Made by a program: the position numbers and the translations under genes. The notes beneath the pieces are model-generated. The model saw nothing but the letters and a program-made list of their open reading frames with translations, was not told where the DNA came from and searched no databases. From contig CACUVI010000023.1 in NCBI GenBank assembly GCA_902725215.1, positions 310,803 through 374,802 on the forward strand: a stretch of 64,000 nucleotides of DNA, given 5' to 3'. This DNA comes from Rhodospirillaceae bacterium LM-1. GTDB taxonomy: Bacteria > Pseudomonadota > Alphaproteobacteria > Rhodospirillales > WMHbin7. Position 1 is the first letter of the stretch. Each line of letters opens with the position of its first letter. Positions 47,495 to 56,509 of this stretch are shown piece by piece.

Positions 47495-48220
47495 TTATTT
47501 TGCCAGTGGCTCGTTGCGCTGCCGCGCGGCCTGAATTTCCTTTTCGAAGGGAGAAAGCAGTGCCGCCGTTGCGCCATCCTTTTGCATCTTAAGAAGTTCG
47601 GCAGCCAGCTTCGGAACATGGCGCGCGTGTTTCTTGTTGACGTAAAGATAGAGAGGCGTGCTGGCAATCGGCGGCTCCAGCGAGCGTAGAGTCTGCGCTT
47701 GCAGGCGATCAATTTCCGGCCAAACGACGTATCCCAGAATGCCAACTTGGCATCGCCCAGCCAGCAGCATCTTGATCATTTGAGGCACATCGTTGGTGAA
47801 GTATCGATTCATGCCTTCTGTTCCATCTTCGGCCAGCTTCATGCCGCGAGAGACGCAAAGGCTGTAAGGGCGCAAACTCTCCCAGCCATCGACCTTGAAG
47901 ATTAGTCCCGTCGTGAAGGCAACCGTATCAAAATTAAGCAAAGGCTCGGGCACTTGGATCAGGTTGGGGTATTGCGTTTCTATTCCAGCCATGCGCGCTA
48001 GTTCCCCGTCCGTCTCGCCGTCATCCGCCTCTTGAATGGCTCGCAGGCTTGGCAGGACTTTGGTCTTTGCTGTAATCCCGATACGACGGTAAGCCTCGGA
48101 AGCGATGGCGAAAGCTGATCGGGCCAGCAGATTGTCGCGCTGGGATAGAATGATCGTCTCGCCGGCGACCGCCGGAAAGCACAAGAGCATTGCCAGCAAA
48201 AGCGACAGAGACCAGCGCAT
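47495..48220 (-). CDS. Periplasmic solute-binding-like protein (SBP family 3), copy 2
   Basis: A 241 aa exported protein with signal MRWSLSLLLAMLLCFPAVAG and the same binding fold as copy 1 at 46738. The two are separated by 13 bases in the same direction, a tandem duplication with substantial divergence, so each may have its own ligand or they may dimerise. Both share a Cys pair in the middle (PYSLCVSRG and AGRCQV). It follows the sensor kinase gene by 3 bases. No signal for lipidation is seen. Confidence 0.85.
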   Translation of the reverse strand: MRWSLSLLLAMLLCFPAVAGETIILSQRDNLLARSAFAIASEAYRRIGITAKTKVLPSLRAIQEADDGETDGELARMAGIETQYPNLIQVPEPLLNFDTVAFTTGLIFKVDGWESLRPYSLCVSRGMKLAEDGTEGMNRYFTNDVPQMIKMLLAGRCQVGILGYVVWPEIDRLQAQTLRSLEPPIASTPLYLYVNKKHARHVPKLAAELLKMQKDGATAALLSPFEKEIQAARQRNEPLAK

Positions 48221-48223
48221 GGC

Positions 48224-49729
48224 CTAGCCCTTTTCCGGGTGCTGCTGCGAGGCCTCTTGCCCAAGGGTGAAAAAGAAGGTTGTTCCCTCTCCGGGTTTTG
48301 ATTCATACCAGATGCGTCCGTGATGGATCTGAACGATCCGCTTGCAGATGGCAAGTCCGATTCCGGTTCCTGGATAGGCTTGCTTGGTGTGATGGCGGCG
48401 AAAAATGTCGAAGATATCCTGGTTAGAGGCTTCGATGCCGATGCCGTTGTCGGCGACGGAAATTACGGGTTGGCCTTCGTGCAGCTTGCAATCGATCCAG
48501 ACCTCCAGCGCAACGCCGGGCCTTGAGAATTTGATGGCGTTGTCGATCAGGTTCTCGAACAACTCGGCGAGAAGGGCGGGGTTGCCTTCAATTTCCGGCA
48601 ATGCGGTCATCCTGACATTGGCCCCCGACTTTTTGACAAGAAGGCTCAACTTGTCGATAGCCGTGCGGCAGGCGGCGTCAAGCTGAACCGTCGTGAAGGT
48701 CAATCCACGGCCCAGGCCCGAGAAGGTCAAAAGGTCATTGACCAGCTTATACATCTGCCGCGCATTGCCGATGATGTAGTCGAGATATTCGTCGGCGTTG
48801 GAATCGAAACGGCCCCGATAGTCCTTCTCAAGTTTTTGCGCGTAAAGCGCTATGCCTCGCAACGGCTCTTGCAAATCGTGCGACGCCACATAGGCGAAGC
48901 GCTGCAATTCCGAATTGCTGATGGTTAGCTTTTCGACCAAGTCTTGAAGTTTTGCTTCCGTTTCTCGCCGCTGGCTGATTTCGGTTTCCATGTCCAGATT
49001 CGACGACTTCAAATCCTTGTAGGCCTTACGAAGCGAATCCTGCATGGATTGGATTGCCTGAACCATGCGGTCAAGTTCGTCGGGTTCGTCGCTGATGGGG
49101 CGGTCTAGCGCCAGTCGGGGCGCCGTGTTTCGCAGGTCGAAGGAATCCACCGACTGGGCAAGATCGATCAGGTGGCGGGTGACAAGGCGATAGACGGTGA
49201 GCAGGATAAACAGGGAGACTATGAAGGTTTTGATTCCCTGGTTGAACAAGATCAGCAACGCGCTGCCCAACAATCTGGCATAGACATGTTCGAACGTGGC
49301 CTCGATGCGCAGGGTTCCGATGGCATGCGGCCCGTTGTGGTCGGTGAATATCAACGGAATCTCGCGCACGATGGGCGGATTGTCCAACGGCGTTCCCGAG
49401 CGGATAACCAGCGGCTGGCGACCGTCGCTGTTGGTTTCGCGCAACTCAAGGGCTTGAATGTCGGGCAGGCGCTGAATGCCCCCCAGTTGCAGCTTGATCT
49501 GCTCAGTGTCGAATTGCCACAGGCCGCCAGCCAAGCTGTCGGCGTAGCTGCTGCGCAATTCGGCCAAGCGTTGCTCGATCTCACCGACGTCGCGCCGATA
49601 TTCGAAATAGAGCTGGGCCACGGTCAGCGCCAGCGTCACGACCGAACTGACAAGAAGAATGGAAATCAACAGGCGCCAACCAATGCCGCGATATATCCGT
49701 CTGGAAGGCGCAGGCATCTGCAAACCCAT
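48224..49729 (-). CDS. Membrane sensor histidine kinase partnered with two SBP-like proteins
   Basis: A 501 aa kinase. Membrane segment 1 is at about 17-38, followed by a periplasmic domain of about 115 residues, then segment 2 at about 155-180. A HAMP-like linker and coiled coil, HisKA with H284 in SHDLQEPLRGI, and HATPase (ENLIDNAIKFS; DNGIGI; GTGIGLAICKR) follow. There is no receiver. ATG 49729 is chosen because the membrane anchor then begins normally; upstream residues look random and the ribosome site is weak. It is the first gene of a three-gene operon with the two SBP-like proteins. No cognate regulator is adjacent. Confidence 0.9.
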   Translation of the reverse strand: MGLQMPAPSRRIYRGIGWRLLISILLVSSVVTLALTVAQLYFEYRRDVGEIEQRLAELRSSYADSLAGGLWQFDTEQIKLQLGGIQRLPDIQALELRETNSDGRQPLVIRSGTPLDNPPIVREIPLIFTDHNGPHAIGTLRIEATFEHVYARLLGSALLILFNQGIKTFIVSLFILLTVYRLVTRHLIDLAQSVDSFDLRNTAPRLALDRPISDEPDELDRMVQAIQSMQDSLRKAYKDLKSSNLDMETEISQRRETEAKLQDLVEKLTISNSELQRFAYVASHDLQEPLRGIALYAQKLEKDYRGRFDSNADEYLDYIIGNARQMYKLVNDLLTFSGLGRGLTFTTVQLDAACRTAIDKLSLLVKKSGANVRMTALPEIEGNPALLAELFENLIDNAIKFSRPGVALEVWIDCKLHEGQPVISVADNGIGIEASNQDIFDIFRRHHTKQAYPGTGIGLAICKRIVQIHHGRIWYESKPGEGTTFFFTLGQEASQQHPEKG

Positions 49730-50008
49730 CTTTATCGTCGTCGGATTGTCATAGGCCAAGAAAATCGATCTTTCTCTGACTGTGAACGTGGCGTCCAAGC
49801 GACCCGATAGTGACACTAGAATGACAGGATGCCGGACATCCGTCGAGCCGTTCTTGCATGGGAGACGGCGTCTTATCGATGAATTTACATTATTATACAA
49901 TAAGTTGCATTCTTGGGGAACGGGATTTGACATCATTGCCCGTTTCCTTATTTCGATTTCACCGAATCATCACACACGCATTTCTAAAGTCGTATTAAAA
50001 GCCAAGCC

Positions 50009-51178
50009 ATGCGCGACGGAACACTACATCTTGATTCGGTCGATCTCGTCGGTGGCCGGGTTCTCATGGCGGACGGCAGCATTGCCGAAGCCGACATCTT
50101 CATCGCCGACGGCAAGATTGCGGGAATTGGCGGATCGCGCCAAGCCCATCGCAGCCTGGACGCCAAGGGACATTTGATTTTGCCCGGCATCGTCGATCTG
50201 CACGGCGACGTGTTCGAGCGCCAGCTGATGCCCCGTCCAGGCATTCAATTCGACCAGCGCTTGGCTCTGATCGATACCGACCGTCAGTTGGTGGCCAATG
50301 GCGTGACCACGGCCTATCACGGGCTGTCATGGTCGTGGGAGCCGGGGTTGCGCGACGGATCGTCGGCGGTCGCCTTCATGGCGGCACTGGATCAGGTTCG
50401 CCCGCGGCTGTTGGCCGATACCCGCCTGCATCTGCGCCATGAAACTTTCAATGTCGAGGCCGAGCAGCAACTGATCGCCTGGATGGATCAGGGGCGGATC
50501 GACCTGTTGTCGTTCAACGACCATACGGTGTCGATTGCCGAGAAGATCGAGAAGCGGGAGCATCCGGTGCGCTATGCCGGTCGCTCCGAGCTGACGGAAG
50601 AGGAATTCCGCTCGCTGTTCGATTTGGTGATGTCCAGGGCCGGAGAGGTGGAAAGCTCGATCGAGCGTTTGGCCCGCGAGGCCAGAAGCCGCCATATTCC
50701 CATCGCTTCTCATAATGACAGCTCGCCCACCGACCGGGCCTGGTTCCATTCCCTGGGCAGCCGCTTGTGCGAGTTTCCTTGCGACATAGAGACCGCCTTT
50801 TTCGCCATAGCCAATGGCGACGCCGTGATCATGGGCGCTCCCAACGCGGTGCGCGGCAAAAGCCACTACCAACGCCCTGCGGCGGGCGAATTGGCCAAGG
50901 CTGGCCTGTGCACCATTCTGGCTTCCGATTACTACTATCCCGCCTTGCTGCACGCCCCATTCACGCTCGTCCGCGAAGGCAAGTTGGATTTCGCCAAGGC
51001 CTGGTCGCTGGTTTCCGAAGCGCCGGCCCGCGCTCTGGGACATTCCGACCGTGGATCGATCGCCGAAGGCCTTAGGGCCGACTTGGTCTTGGTTGACGAT
51101 ACCGATCCCCAATTGCCCATGGTGGCCGCCACCATGACCGAAGGCCGAATGGCTTTTTGTGCGCATCTGGGTCATTAA
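50009..51178 (+). CDS. phnM: PhnM-type alpha-D-ribose 1-methylphosphonate 5-triphosphate diphosphatase homologue
   Basis: A 389 aa amidohydrolase-fold protein. The metal-binding start LPGIVDLHGDVFERQ (near 55-69), HETFNVE, IASHNDSS, and the late ASDYYYPALL are typical of PhnM, which removes diphosphate in the C-P lyase pathway. No other phn genes are in view, so this is an orphan homologue. It could serve a distant phn locus or another triphosphate or cyclic substrate. It diverges from the sensor kinase with 280 bases between, and precedes a hydrolase on the same strand by 79 bases. Confidence 0.88.
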   Translation: MRDGTLHLDSVDLVGGRVLMADGSIAEADIFIADGKIAGIGGSRQAHRSLDAKGHLILPGIVDLHGDVFERQLMPRPGIQFDQRLALIDTDRQLVANGVTTAYHGLSWSWEPGLRDGSSAVAFMAALDQVRPRLLADTRLHLRHETFNVEAEQQLIAWMDQGRIDLLSFNDHTVSIAEKIEKREHPVRYAGRSELTEEEFRSLFDLVMSRAGEVESSIERLAREARSRHIPIASHNDSSPTDRAWFHSLGSRLCEFPCDIETAFFAIANGDAVIMGAPNAVRGKSHYQRPAAGELAKAGLCTILASDYYYPALLHAPFTLVREGKLDFAKAWSLVSEAPARALGHSDRGSIAEGLRADLVLVDDTDPQLPMVAATMTEGRMAFCAHLGH

Positions 51179-51257
51179 CGGTTTTCTTCATATTGAAGCG
51201 GCCGGGGCATTCCCCTAATCTGTCGCCGGGTGCGCCGAGATTTGGGAGAACAAGTCC

Positions 51258-51974
51258 ATGTCCCTGCTTGCCGATTTGCAAACCGCCCTTCCCATCGCCG
51301 CCAAGCCCTTCGATGCAGCGGAATTGCGGTCGGGTCTGGTCATCGTCGATGCGGTTAACGGTTTCGCCACCGTGGGGGCGGGCTACTTGGCGCCCCCGGA
51401 ACCGAACGATCAAGTTATTCGCATGGTGGGCGAGTCCGAGCGTTTGGCGCGCTTGTTCCTGAAGCGTGGCCAGCCCGTTGCGGCCTTTCTGGATACGCAC
51501 GAACCCGGCAAGGCCGAGCCGCCTTATCCCCCCCACTGCGAAAAGGGAACAGGCGAGGAAAATTTGGTCCCAGCCCTGTCTTGGCTGGAGAGCGAAAAGG
51601 GCGTTGCCTTGATTCGCAAGGATTGCATCAATGGTTTCATCGGCTCGTTCGACTTGGAAACCGGGCGCAACCGAATAGTGGATTGGGTGAACGCCCATCG
51701 GCTGGAAGCCATCGTCGTGACCGGCATCTGCACGGATATCTGCGTGATGGATTTCGTGCTGACGGCGCTGTCGGCGCGCAATCACGGGATGATGCCCTGT
51801 TTGAAGGATATTGTGGTCTACACAGACGGCTGCGCCACCTACGATCTTCCCATGGCGGCAACGCGCATTCTGGGGCTGCCGCCAACCGCCTGCCATCCTC
51901 AATCGGAAACCCATCATGTGGGCCTGTACCTGATGGCCTCGCGCGGGGCTTGGCTGGCCGACAGCATCGGCTGA
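51258..51974 (+). CDS. Isochorismatase/nicotinamidase-family cysteine hydrolase
   Basis: A 238 aa hydrolase. The catalytic triad is visible: Asp in LVIVDAVNGF (near 31), Lys in ALIRKDCINGF (near 119) and the nucleophile Cys in VVTGICTDICVM (near 156). The family includes nicotinamidase; metal-ligand residues such as DTHEPG near 79 are present, so nicotinamide is plausible but not proved. ATG 51258 follows GGGAG. It lies 2 bases before the AIG2-like gene and 79 bases after phnM. Confidence 0.9.
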   Translation: MSLLADLQTALPIAAKPFDAAELRSGLVIVDAVNGFATVGAGYLAPPEPNDQVIRMVGESERLARLFLKRGQPVAAFLDTHEPGKAEPPYPPHCEKGTGEENLVPALSWLESEKGVALIRKDCINGFIGSFDLETGRNRIVDWVNAHRLEAIVVTGICTDICVMDFVLTALSARNHGMMPCLKDIVVYTDGCATYDLPMAATRILGLPPTACHPQSETHHVGLYLMASRGAWLADSIG

Positions 51975-51976
51975 CC

Positions 51977-52378
51977 ATGGCCCGCCTGTTCTTCTACGGA
52001 ACGCTGCTCGATGCCGATTTGCGCCGGGCCGTCGCCGGATGCGAAATGATGGTGGAACCGGCTTGGCTGAATGGTTTTCGCCGTGTCCCGGTGAAGGCGG
52101 CGGCTTATCCCATGCTGGTCGCTTCGCCCCGTCATCGCGTCGATGGGCTTTTGACGCAGGAGATTGGAAAAAGGGTGCTGGACAGGCTGATCCGCTATGA
52201 AGGCGGTGAGTACCGGCTTGTAAAGCGAATGGTGCAGGGGGCAGATGGCCGTCTAGCCGAGGCCGGGATTTTCTTCACGCACCCCGGCATTCAGGGCCGC
52301 CTGCATCAAGATTGGGATTTGTCGGTTTGGCAGCGCCGCCATAAACGAAAGCTGGTTAGCCGGAAGCCTGCTGCGTAG
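51977..52378 (+). CDS. AIG2-like gamma-glutamylcyclotransferase-fold protein
   Basis: A 133 aa small protein with the cyclotransferase-fold opening LFFYGTLLDADLRRA (YGTL near 7) and the acidic site residue in LIRYEGGEYRL (near 72). Members cyclise gamma-glutamylamines or are of unknown role. ATG 51977 is 2 bases after the hydrolase stop, so it is co-translated with it. Its last 23 bases overlap convergently with the D,D-carboxypeptidase gene. Confidence 0.85.
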   Translation: MARLFFYGTLLDADLRRAVAGCEMMVEPAWLNGFRRVPVKAAAYPMLVASPRHRVDGLLTQEIGKRVLDRLIRYEGGEYRLVKRMVQGADGRLAEAGIFFTHPGIQGRLHQDWDLSVWQRRHKRKLVSRKPAA

Positions 52379-53729
52379 AACCCAAGGGGTCTTCCGGCGA
52401 GACGACATGGCAGGCGGCGCGCGTGCTGGCATCCAGCTTTTGACAGGCGGAACGGGCTTGCTGTTCGGTAATGCCGATCAGGCGGGCGCGGTAGACCGTT
52501 TGACCGCGCGCGCGGTGGCTGGTTACGACGGCGCGGCCTGCGGGAATGTTCTTGGCCAGTTTGCGAAGGGCATCCGAGGCGGCTGAATGCGCCGTGGCAT
52601 AGCGCGAGAAAGCGCCGACCTGTATTCCCCAGGCGGGCTGGCGGTTCGCTTCCTCAATCCTGTTGTTGGGTTTTGCCTGTTTTGAGACGGTCAGAATGCC
52701 CTGGCTGGCGCTGGCGGTAGCTAGGCGGACGTCCTCGTTCGGCCTAGCGGCAGGCATCGAAATGGTGTGGCGGACCTGGGGCGGCTGCGCGGCCTGGGGT
52801 TCCGCTTCGGCCAGATCATAGGGGGTCCTGGGCAGGGACTCGGCGTCGTCGTTGGCGTCGGTCGCGTCGTCGTCGCCCATCTGTTCCAGCCTGCGCTGTC
52901 CAAACCTTGTATTGAAGCCTTTGTCGAGCAACTGGGCCATTTGGCGGTCGCGCTGGCTAGCCGTCTGGCCGCCGAAAACCACGCCGATCAGGCGCCGCTC
53001 GCTGCGTTTGGCGACAGCCACCAGATTGAATCCCGAAGCGCGGATGTAACCGGTCTTCAAGCCTTCGGCGCCCTTGTAAGTTTGCAAAAGGCGGTTATGG
53101 GTGAAAATCGTCTGGCCGTTGAAACGGAATTTCTTGGTCTGGAAATAGCCGTAATATTCCGGGAATTGACGGATCAATACCTGGGCCAGGGTTGCCATGT
53201 CGTGCGCCGTGGACAATTGCTCGGGATCGGGTAGGCCCGAGGCATTGACGAAGGTCGAGCGGCTCATGCCCAGGGCGCGGGCCTTGGCGGTCATCAGGCG
53301 GGCGAAATCCTCTTCCGATCCGCCGATATGCTCGGCCACCGCCACGGTGACGTCGTTGGCCGAACGGGTGACGATGGCCTGAATGGCCTGCTCGACCGTC
53401 AGGCTCTGGCCCGAGCGAAGCCCCAGTTTCGAAGGGGCCTGCGCCTCGGCGTTGTCGGTAAAGGTGATGCGATCGTTGAGTTTCAGGCGCTTATGCTTGA
53501 GTTCGTCGAAAACAAGGTACAGCGTCATCAGCTTGGTCAGCGAGGCGGGATAGTTGCGCTGGTTGGGATTGACCGAATGCAGCACTTCGCCCGTCTTGGC
53601 GTCGATGATCAGCGAGGCGTAGCGGACTTCACGGGCATGGGCGGGCTGGGAGACGGCGACGATGCCCGCCAGAGCGGCCAGGGTCAGGAAAACATTGAAT
53701 CGGTTCAACGGTCTTGCCCAACTAACCAT
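52356..53729 (-). CDS. D-alanyl-D-alanine carboxypeptidase (S11) with C-terminal SPOR domain
   Basis: A 457 aa exported penicillin-binding protein. A signal (about 9-33, ending PAHA) is followed by the S11 serine peptidase: Ser in SLTKLM (near 63), SAND (near 123) and KTGYIR (near 226). A Pro/Asp-rich linker leads to a C-terminal SPOR domain (about 375-445, beginning WGIQVGAFSRYATAHSA), which binds denuded septal peptidoglycan. This combination targets carboxypeptidase activity to the division site. ATG 53729 is chosen with AGGA upstream. No membrane-anchoring C-terminal helix of the PBP5 type is present. Confidence 0.94.
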   Translation of the reverse strand: MVSWARPLNRFNVFLTLAALAGIVAVSQPAHAREVRYASLIIDAKTGEVLHSVNPNQRNYPASLTKLMTLYLVFDELKHKRLKLNDRITFTDNAEAQAPSKLGLRSGQSLTVEQAIQAIVTRSANDVTVAVAEHIGGSEEDFARLMTAKARALGMSRSTFVNASGLPDPEQLSTAHDMATLAQVLIRQFPEYYGYFQTKKFRFNGQTIFTHNRLLQTYKGAEGLKTGYIRASGFNLVAVAKRSERRLIGVVFGGQTASQRDRQMAQLLDKGFNTRFGQRRLEQMGDDDATDANDDAESLPRTPYDLAEAEPQAAQPPQVRHTISMPAARPNEDVRLATASASQGILTVSKQAKPNNRIEEANRQPAWGIQVGAFSRYATAHSAASDALRKLAKNIPAGRAVVTSHRARGQTVYRARLIGITEQQARSACQKLDASTRAACHVVSPEDPLGSTQQASG

Positions 53730-53893
53730 GCGCTCAATCCTGAATTCATATTCAAACAAAAGGACGTAATTATGCGTATTTTCCCGGATTCATCGTGGAA
53801 TCACCATAATAAATCCAGACTCATGCGTCCAGGCTAATATGAAAACCTTGCCTTAAGATTAACGCCTGGCGTTTCAACTTGGCTTGATTTGAA

Positions 53894-54097
53894 TCATGTC
53901 CCGTCGTCGCTGTCATATAGCGAGTCGCGAAACCAGCGGACGCGATTCTCGTCTTGAGGCGTGGCGAAATCCCCACCGTACTCGACAGCGCAGTCGCGGC
54001 AAAGATGAAGCCCGCTTTTTGTCGTGACCGAGGCGCTGCCGTTGCATGCCGCGCCGTCTCTTTGCCCATCGCATTTAGGCGTGTTGGCTGGGGGCAT
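53894..54097 (-). CDS. Small cysteine-rich protein, probable zinc finger
   Basis: A 67 aa protein with C9 in KCDGQRDG, C18, then CRDC at about 33-36 (GLHLCRDCAVEYGG), four cysteines in a zinc-knuckle-like layout. A good ribosome site (AAGGGATGG) precedes ATG 54097. The C-terminus is acidic. No function can be assigned; a nucleic-acid- or protein-binding role is possible. It is isolated between the carboxypeptidase and the Crp/Fnr regulator. The alternative overlapping frame at 53821-54102 has no protein-like features. Confidence 0.65.
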   Translation of the reverse strand: MPPANTPKCDGQRDGAACNGSASVTTKSGLHLCRDCAVEYGGDFATPQDENRVRWFRDSLYDSDDGT

Positions 54098-54224
54098 TCC
54101 ATCCCTTTCGAGATTTGTCTTGAGGCGCTATGTATTATATAAGTCTAATGCATCCGGTGAATCTGCGCAAGTCGCAGACTCTGGCTGGGGTGAAAACGTT
54201 CCGTGGCGATTATGCGTTTACGGA

Positions 54225-54971
54225 CTAGACGATTTCGTCGCCTTCCTGGCAGAAGGCGGCCAATATGCCAAGATCGGTGATGGCCACCGTTTGGCTTTCG
54301 CAAACCACGCCATACTGCTTCAATGTTTGGAAAAGACGCGAAAGCGTCTCCGGCCGAATGCCGACGCGCCCGGCGATGACGTTCTTGTTGTGCGGCAGAT
54401 GCATGATCACCGATCCTTCGCGCCGGGGGGTCAGCCCCATGAGGTACAAGGCGAGGCGCTGGCTGGCCGACTTCAGTTTGAGGTCCTTGATTTCACGCAC
54501 CAAAGTGCGGAAATGCTTGGCCAGTGAGATGATCATGGCCAGCGACAGGTCGGAATTATCCCGCAATTCGCTGAGCAATTTGTCGCCGGGGACAAGCAAT
54601 AGTCTTGATGTGGTAAGGGCCTTGGCCGTCATCAGGTAGGGCTTTTTGGTCAGGACGGCGGCGGCGATGAACACCTCGCCGTTCTTGAAGATTTCGACGA
54701 TGGTTTCATCTCCGCCGCTGGCCGAACCGACAAGCCCGATCTGTCCATCCAACAGGATGTGAAGCCATTTGGCCTCTTCCCCTTGATGAAAAAGAATATC
54801 GCCGCGCTGATAACGCACGACTTTGGCTTCTTGCGTCATTTTGCGAAGGCACGGCTCTCCCAGTTCGCAAAAGAAGGGCAGGCTTGAGAAGGTGGCTAGG
54901 TCGTTCGCCGTCAGGCCCCTTGCATTGTCGTCGCCGATTGGTCTGGCATTTTGACCTAATACGTTTCCCAT
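54225..54971 (-). CDS. Crp/Fnr-family transcriptional regulator
   Basis: A 248 aa regulator with a cyclic-nucleotide-binding-fold sensor (about 25-145; FHQGEEAKWLHILLDGQIGLV), a long dimer helix, and a helix-turn-helix (about 190-225) with recognition sequence IRPETLSRLFQTLKQ. The ETLSRL of the recognition helix is the FNR/NNR type that reads TTGA half-sites. It lacks the N-terminal Cys cluster of FNR, so it may sense NO, heme or another signal, like Dnr/NNR. ATG 54971 has GGAG eight bases upstream; ATG 55004 is a poorer start. It diverges from the nar operon with a matching palindrome in between. Confidence 0.92.
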   Translation of the reverse strand: MGNVLGQNARPIGDDNARGLTANDLATFSSLPFFCELGEPCLRKMTQEAKVVRYQRGDILFHQGEEAKWLHILLDGQIGLVGSASGGDETIVEIFKNGEVFIAAAVLTKKPYLMTAKALTTSRLLLVPGDKLLSELRDNSDLSLAMIISLAKHFRTLVREIKDLKLKSASQRLALYLMGLTPRREGSVIMHLPHNKNVIAGRVGIRPETLSRLFQTLKQYGVVCESQTVAITDLGILAAFCQEGDEIV

Positions 54972-55034
54972 CGTCTGCGCGCTCCAAATAGAGTTTCGCT
55001 TCATGACACTAGTCAGAATCCACCGGTGTCAAAC

Positions 55035-55048
55035 TTGACCTTGGTCAA
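55035..55048. promoter_or_regulatory. FNR/NNR-type operator between the Crp/Fnr gene and narK
   Basis: TTGACCTTGGTCAA is a palindrome of the TTGAC-N4-GTCAA class used by FNR, DNR and NNR regulators. It lies 131 bases before the first narK and 64 bases before the divergent regulator, and could serve both. If class II, transcription of narK would start near 55083; ACAAAT at 55067 is a weak -10. Confidence 0.75.
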
Positions 55049-55178
55049 GTAAACCCAACTGGCGTGACAAATTGCCGCAGGGCTGGCTTTGGTCAAGGGA
55101 ACTTGGCAAAGGCTTCGATAAGGTGCTGGCCATGAGAAGCGGTCAACGTTTCCAAATATCCATCAGGAGGGGTTTCAC

Positions 55179-56465
55179 ATGAGCCATACGCAAGCAGAAA
55201 CGCATCCACCGATCACAGGCAAACAGATCGCTGTCGTCAGCAGCAGCACCTTCGCTTTCACGATCTGTTTCGCCGTTTGGATGATGTTCGCGGTTATCGG
55301 CATACCCATTAAAAAGACGTTGGGCCTGAACGAAACTGAATTCGGCCTGTTGACCGCCATGCCGGTCTTGACCGGCTCGCTGATCCGCTTGCCGCTGGGC
55401 ATGTGGACCGACAGGTTTGGCGGGCGCATCGTCTTCTTCTTCCTGATGGCCAGCACGATCATTCCGATCTGGCTGATCAGTTTCGCTACCCAGTTCTGGC
55501 ATTTCCTGGTCACCGGCTTGTTCGTAGGCATGGCGGGCGGCTCGTTTACGGTTGGCATCGCCTATTGTGCCCGTTGGTTTCCGAAGCGCCGCCAGGGCTT
55601 CGCGATGGGAATCTTCGGAGCGGGAAATTCCGGCGCCGCGCTGACCAAGTTCGTCGCTCCCGGCATTCTGGCCGCCTGGGGTTGGGAAATGGTGCCCACC
55701 GTTTATGCCGTGGCGATGTTGATCACCTGCGCCGTCTTCTGGTTCTTCAGCTACGACGATCCGGCGCACAAGGTCAGCAAAAGCATAACCATGCGCGAGC
55801 AGTTGCAGGCGCTTAAGGACCCCGCGGTCTGGAAGTACAGCCAGTACTACTCGATCGTGTTCGGCGGCTATGTGGCGCTGTCCTTGTGGATGACGAAATA
55901 CTACGTCACGGAATACGGCTTCACCATTCAAACGGCAGCCTTGCTGGCGGCTTGCTTCTCGCTGCCCGGCGGCGTGCTGCGCGCCATCGGCGGCTGGGTT
56001 TCCGACAAGTACGGCGCGCATCAAGTGACTTGGTGGGTTCTGTGGCTGTCTTGGATATGTCTGTTCCTGCTGTCTTATCCATCGACCGAATTCACGATCA
56101 GCACGGTTGAAGGGCCAAAGTCGTTCCACATCGAATTGGGACCGGTCACCTTCACCATTCTCATGTTCGCCATGGGCGTGGCCTGGGCAGTCGGCAAGGC
56201 GTCGGTGTTCAAATACATCTCGGACGATTATCCGCACAATATTGGCGTCATCTCGGGAATCGTCGGACTGGCGGGCGGCATGGGTGGATTCCTTCTGCCC
56301 ATCATGTTCGGCGCCCTGGTCGATCTGACGGGCATTCGTTCCTCCTGCTTCATGCTGATGTACGCCATCGTCTGGATTTCGCTGATCTGGATGTACTGGA
56401 CGGAAGTTCGCGGCCACGACCTCTTGCGCAAGCGCAAGCCGGTTACAGCCGATACGCTTGAATAA
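55179..56465 (+). CDS. narK: Nitrate/nitrite transporter, NarK1-type MFS
   Basis: A 428 aa, about twelve-helix transporter. The MFS loop GMWTDRFGGRIVFFFL and the nitrate-porter signature (about 130-155: FGAGNSGAALTKFVAPG) are present, with conserved Arg residues for nitrate. The NarK1 type is expected to run proton-coupled nitrate import, started early in respiration. It is the first gene of narK-narK-narGHJI, 131 bases after the palindrome, with AGGAGG upstream. A second transporter of the other class follows after 44 bases. Confidence 0.93.
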   Translation: MSHTQAETHPPITGKQIAVVSSSTFAFTICFAVWMMFAVIGIPIKKTLGLNETEFGLLTAMPVLTGSLIRLPLGMWTDRFGGRIVFFFLMASTIIPIWLISFATQFWHFLVTGLFVGMAGGSFTVGIAYCARWFPKRRQGFAMGIFGAGNSGAALTKFVAPGILAAWGWEMVPTVYAVAMLITCAVFWFFSYDDPAHKVSKSITMREQLQALKDPAVWKYSQYYSIVFGGYVALSLWMTKYYVTEYGFTIQTAALLAACFSLPGGVLRAIGGWVSDKYGAHQVTWWVLWLSWICLFLLSYPSTEFTISTVEGPKSFHIELGPVTFTILMFAMGVAWAVGKASVFKYISDDYPHNIGVISGIVGLAGGMGGFLLPIMFGALVDLTGIRSSCFMLMYAIVWISLIWMYWTEVRGHDLLRKRKPVTADTLE

Positions 56466-56509
56466 GTCTGTGTTGCTAATGCAATTCAAAAACGAAAAGG
56501 GGAAACGCA

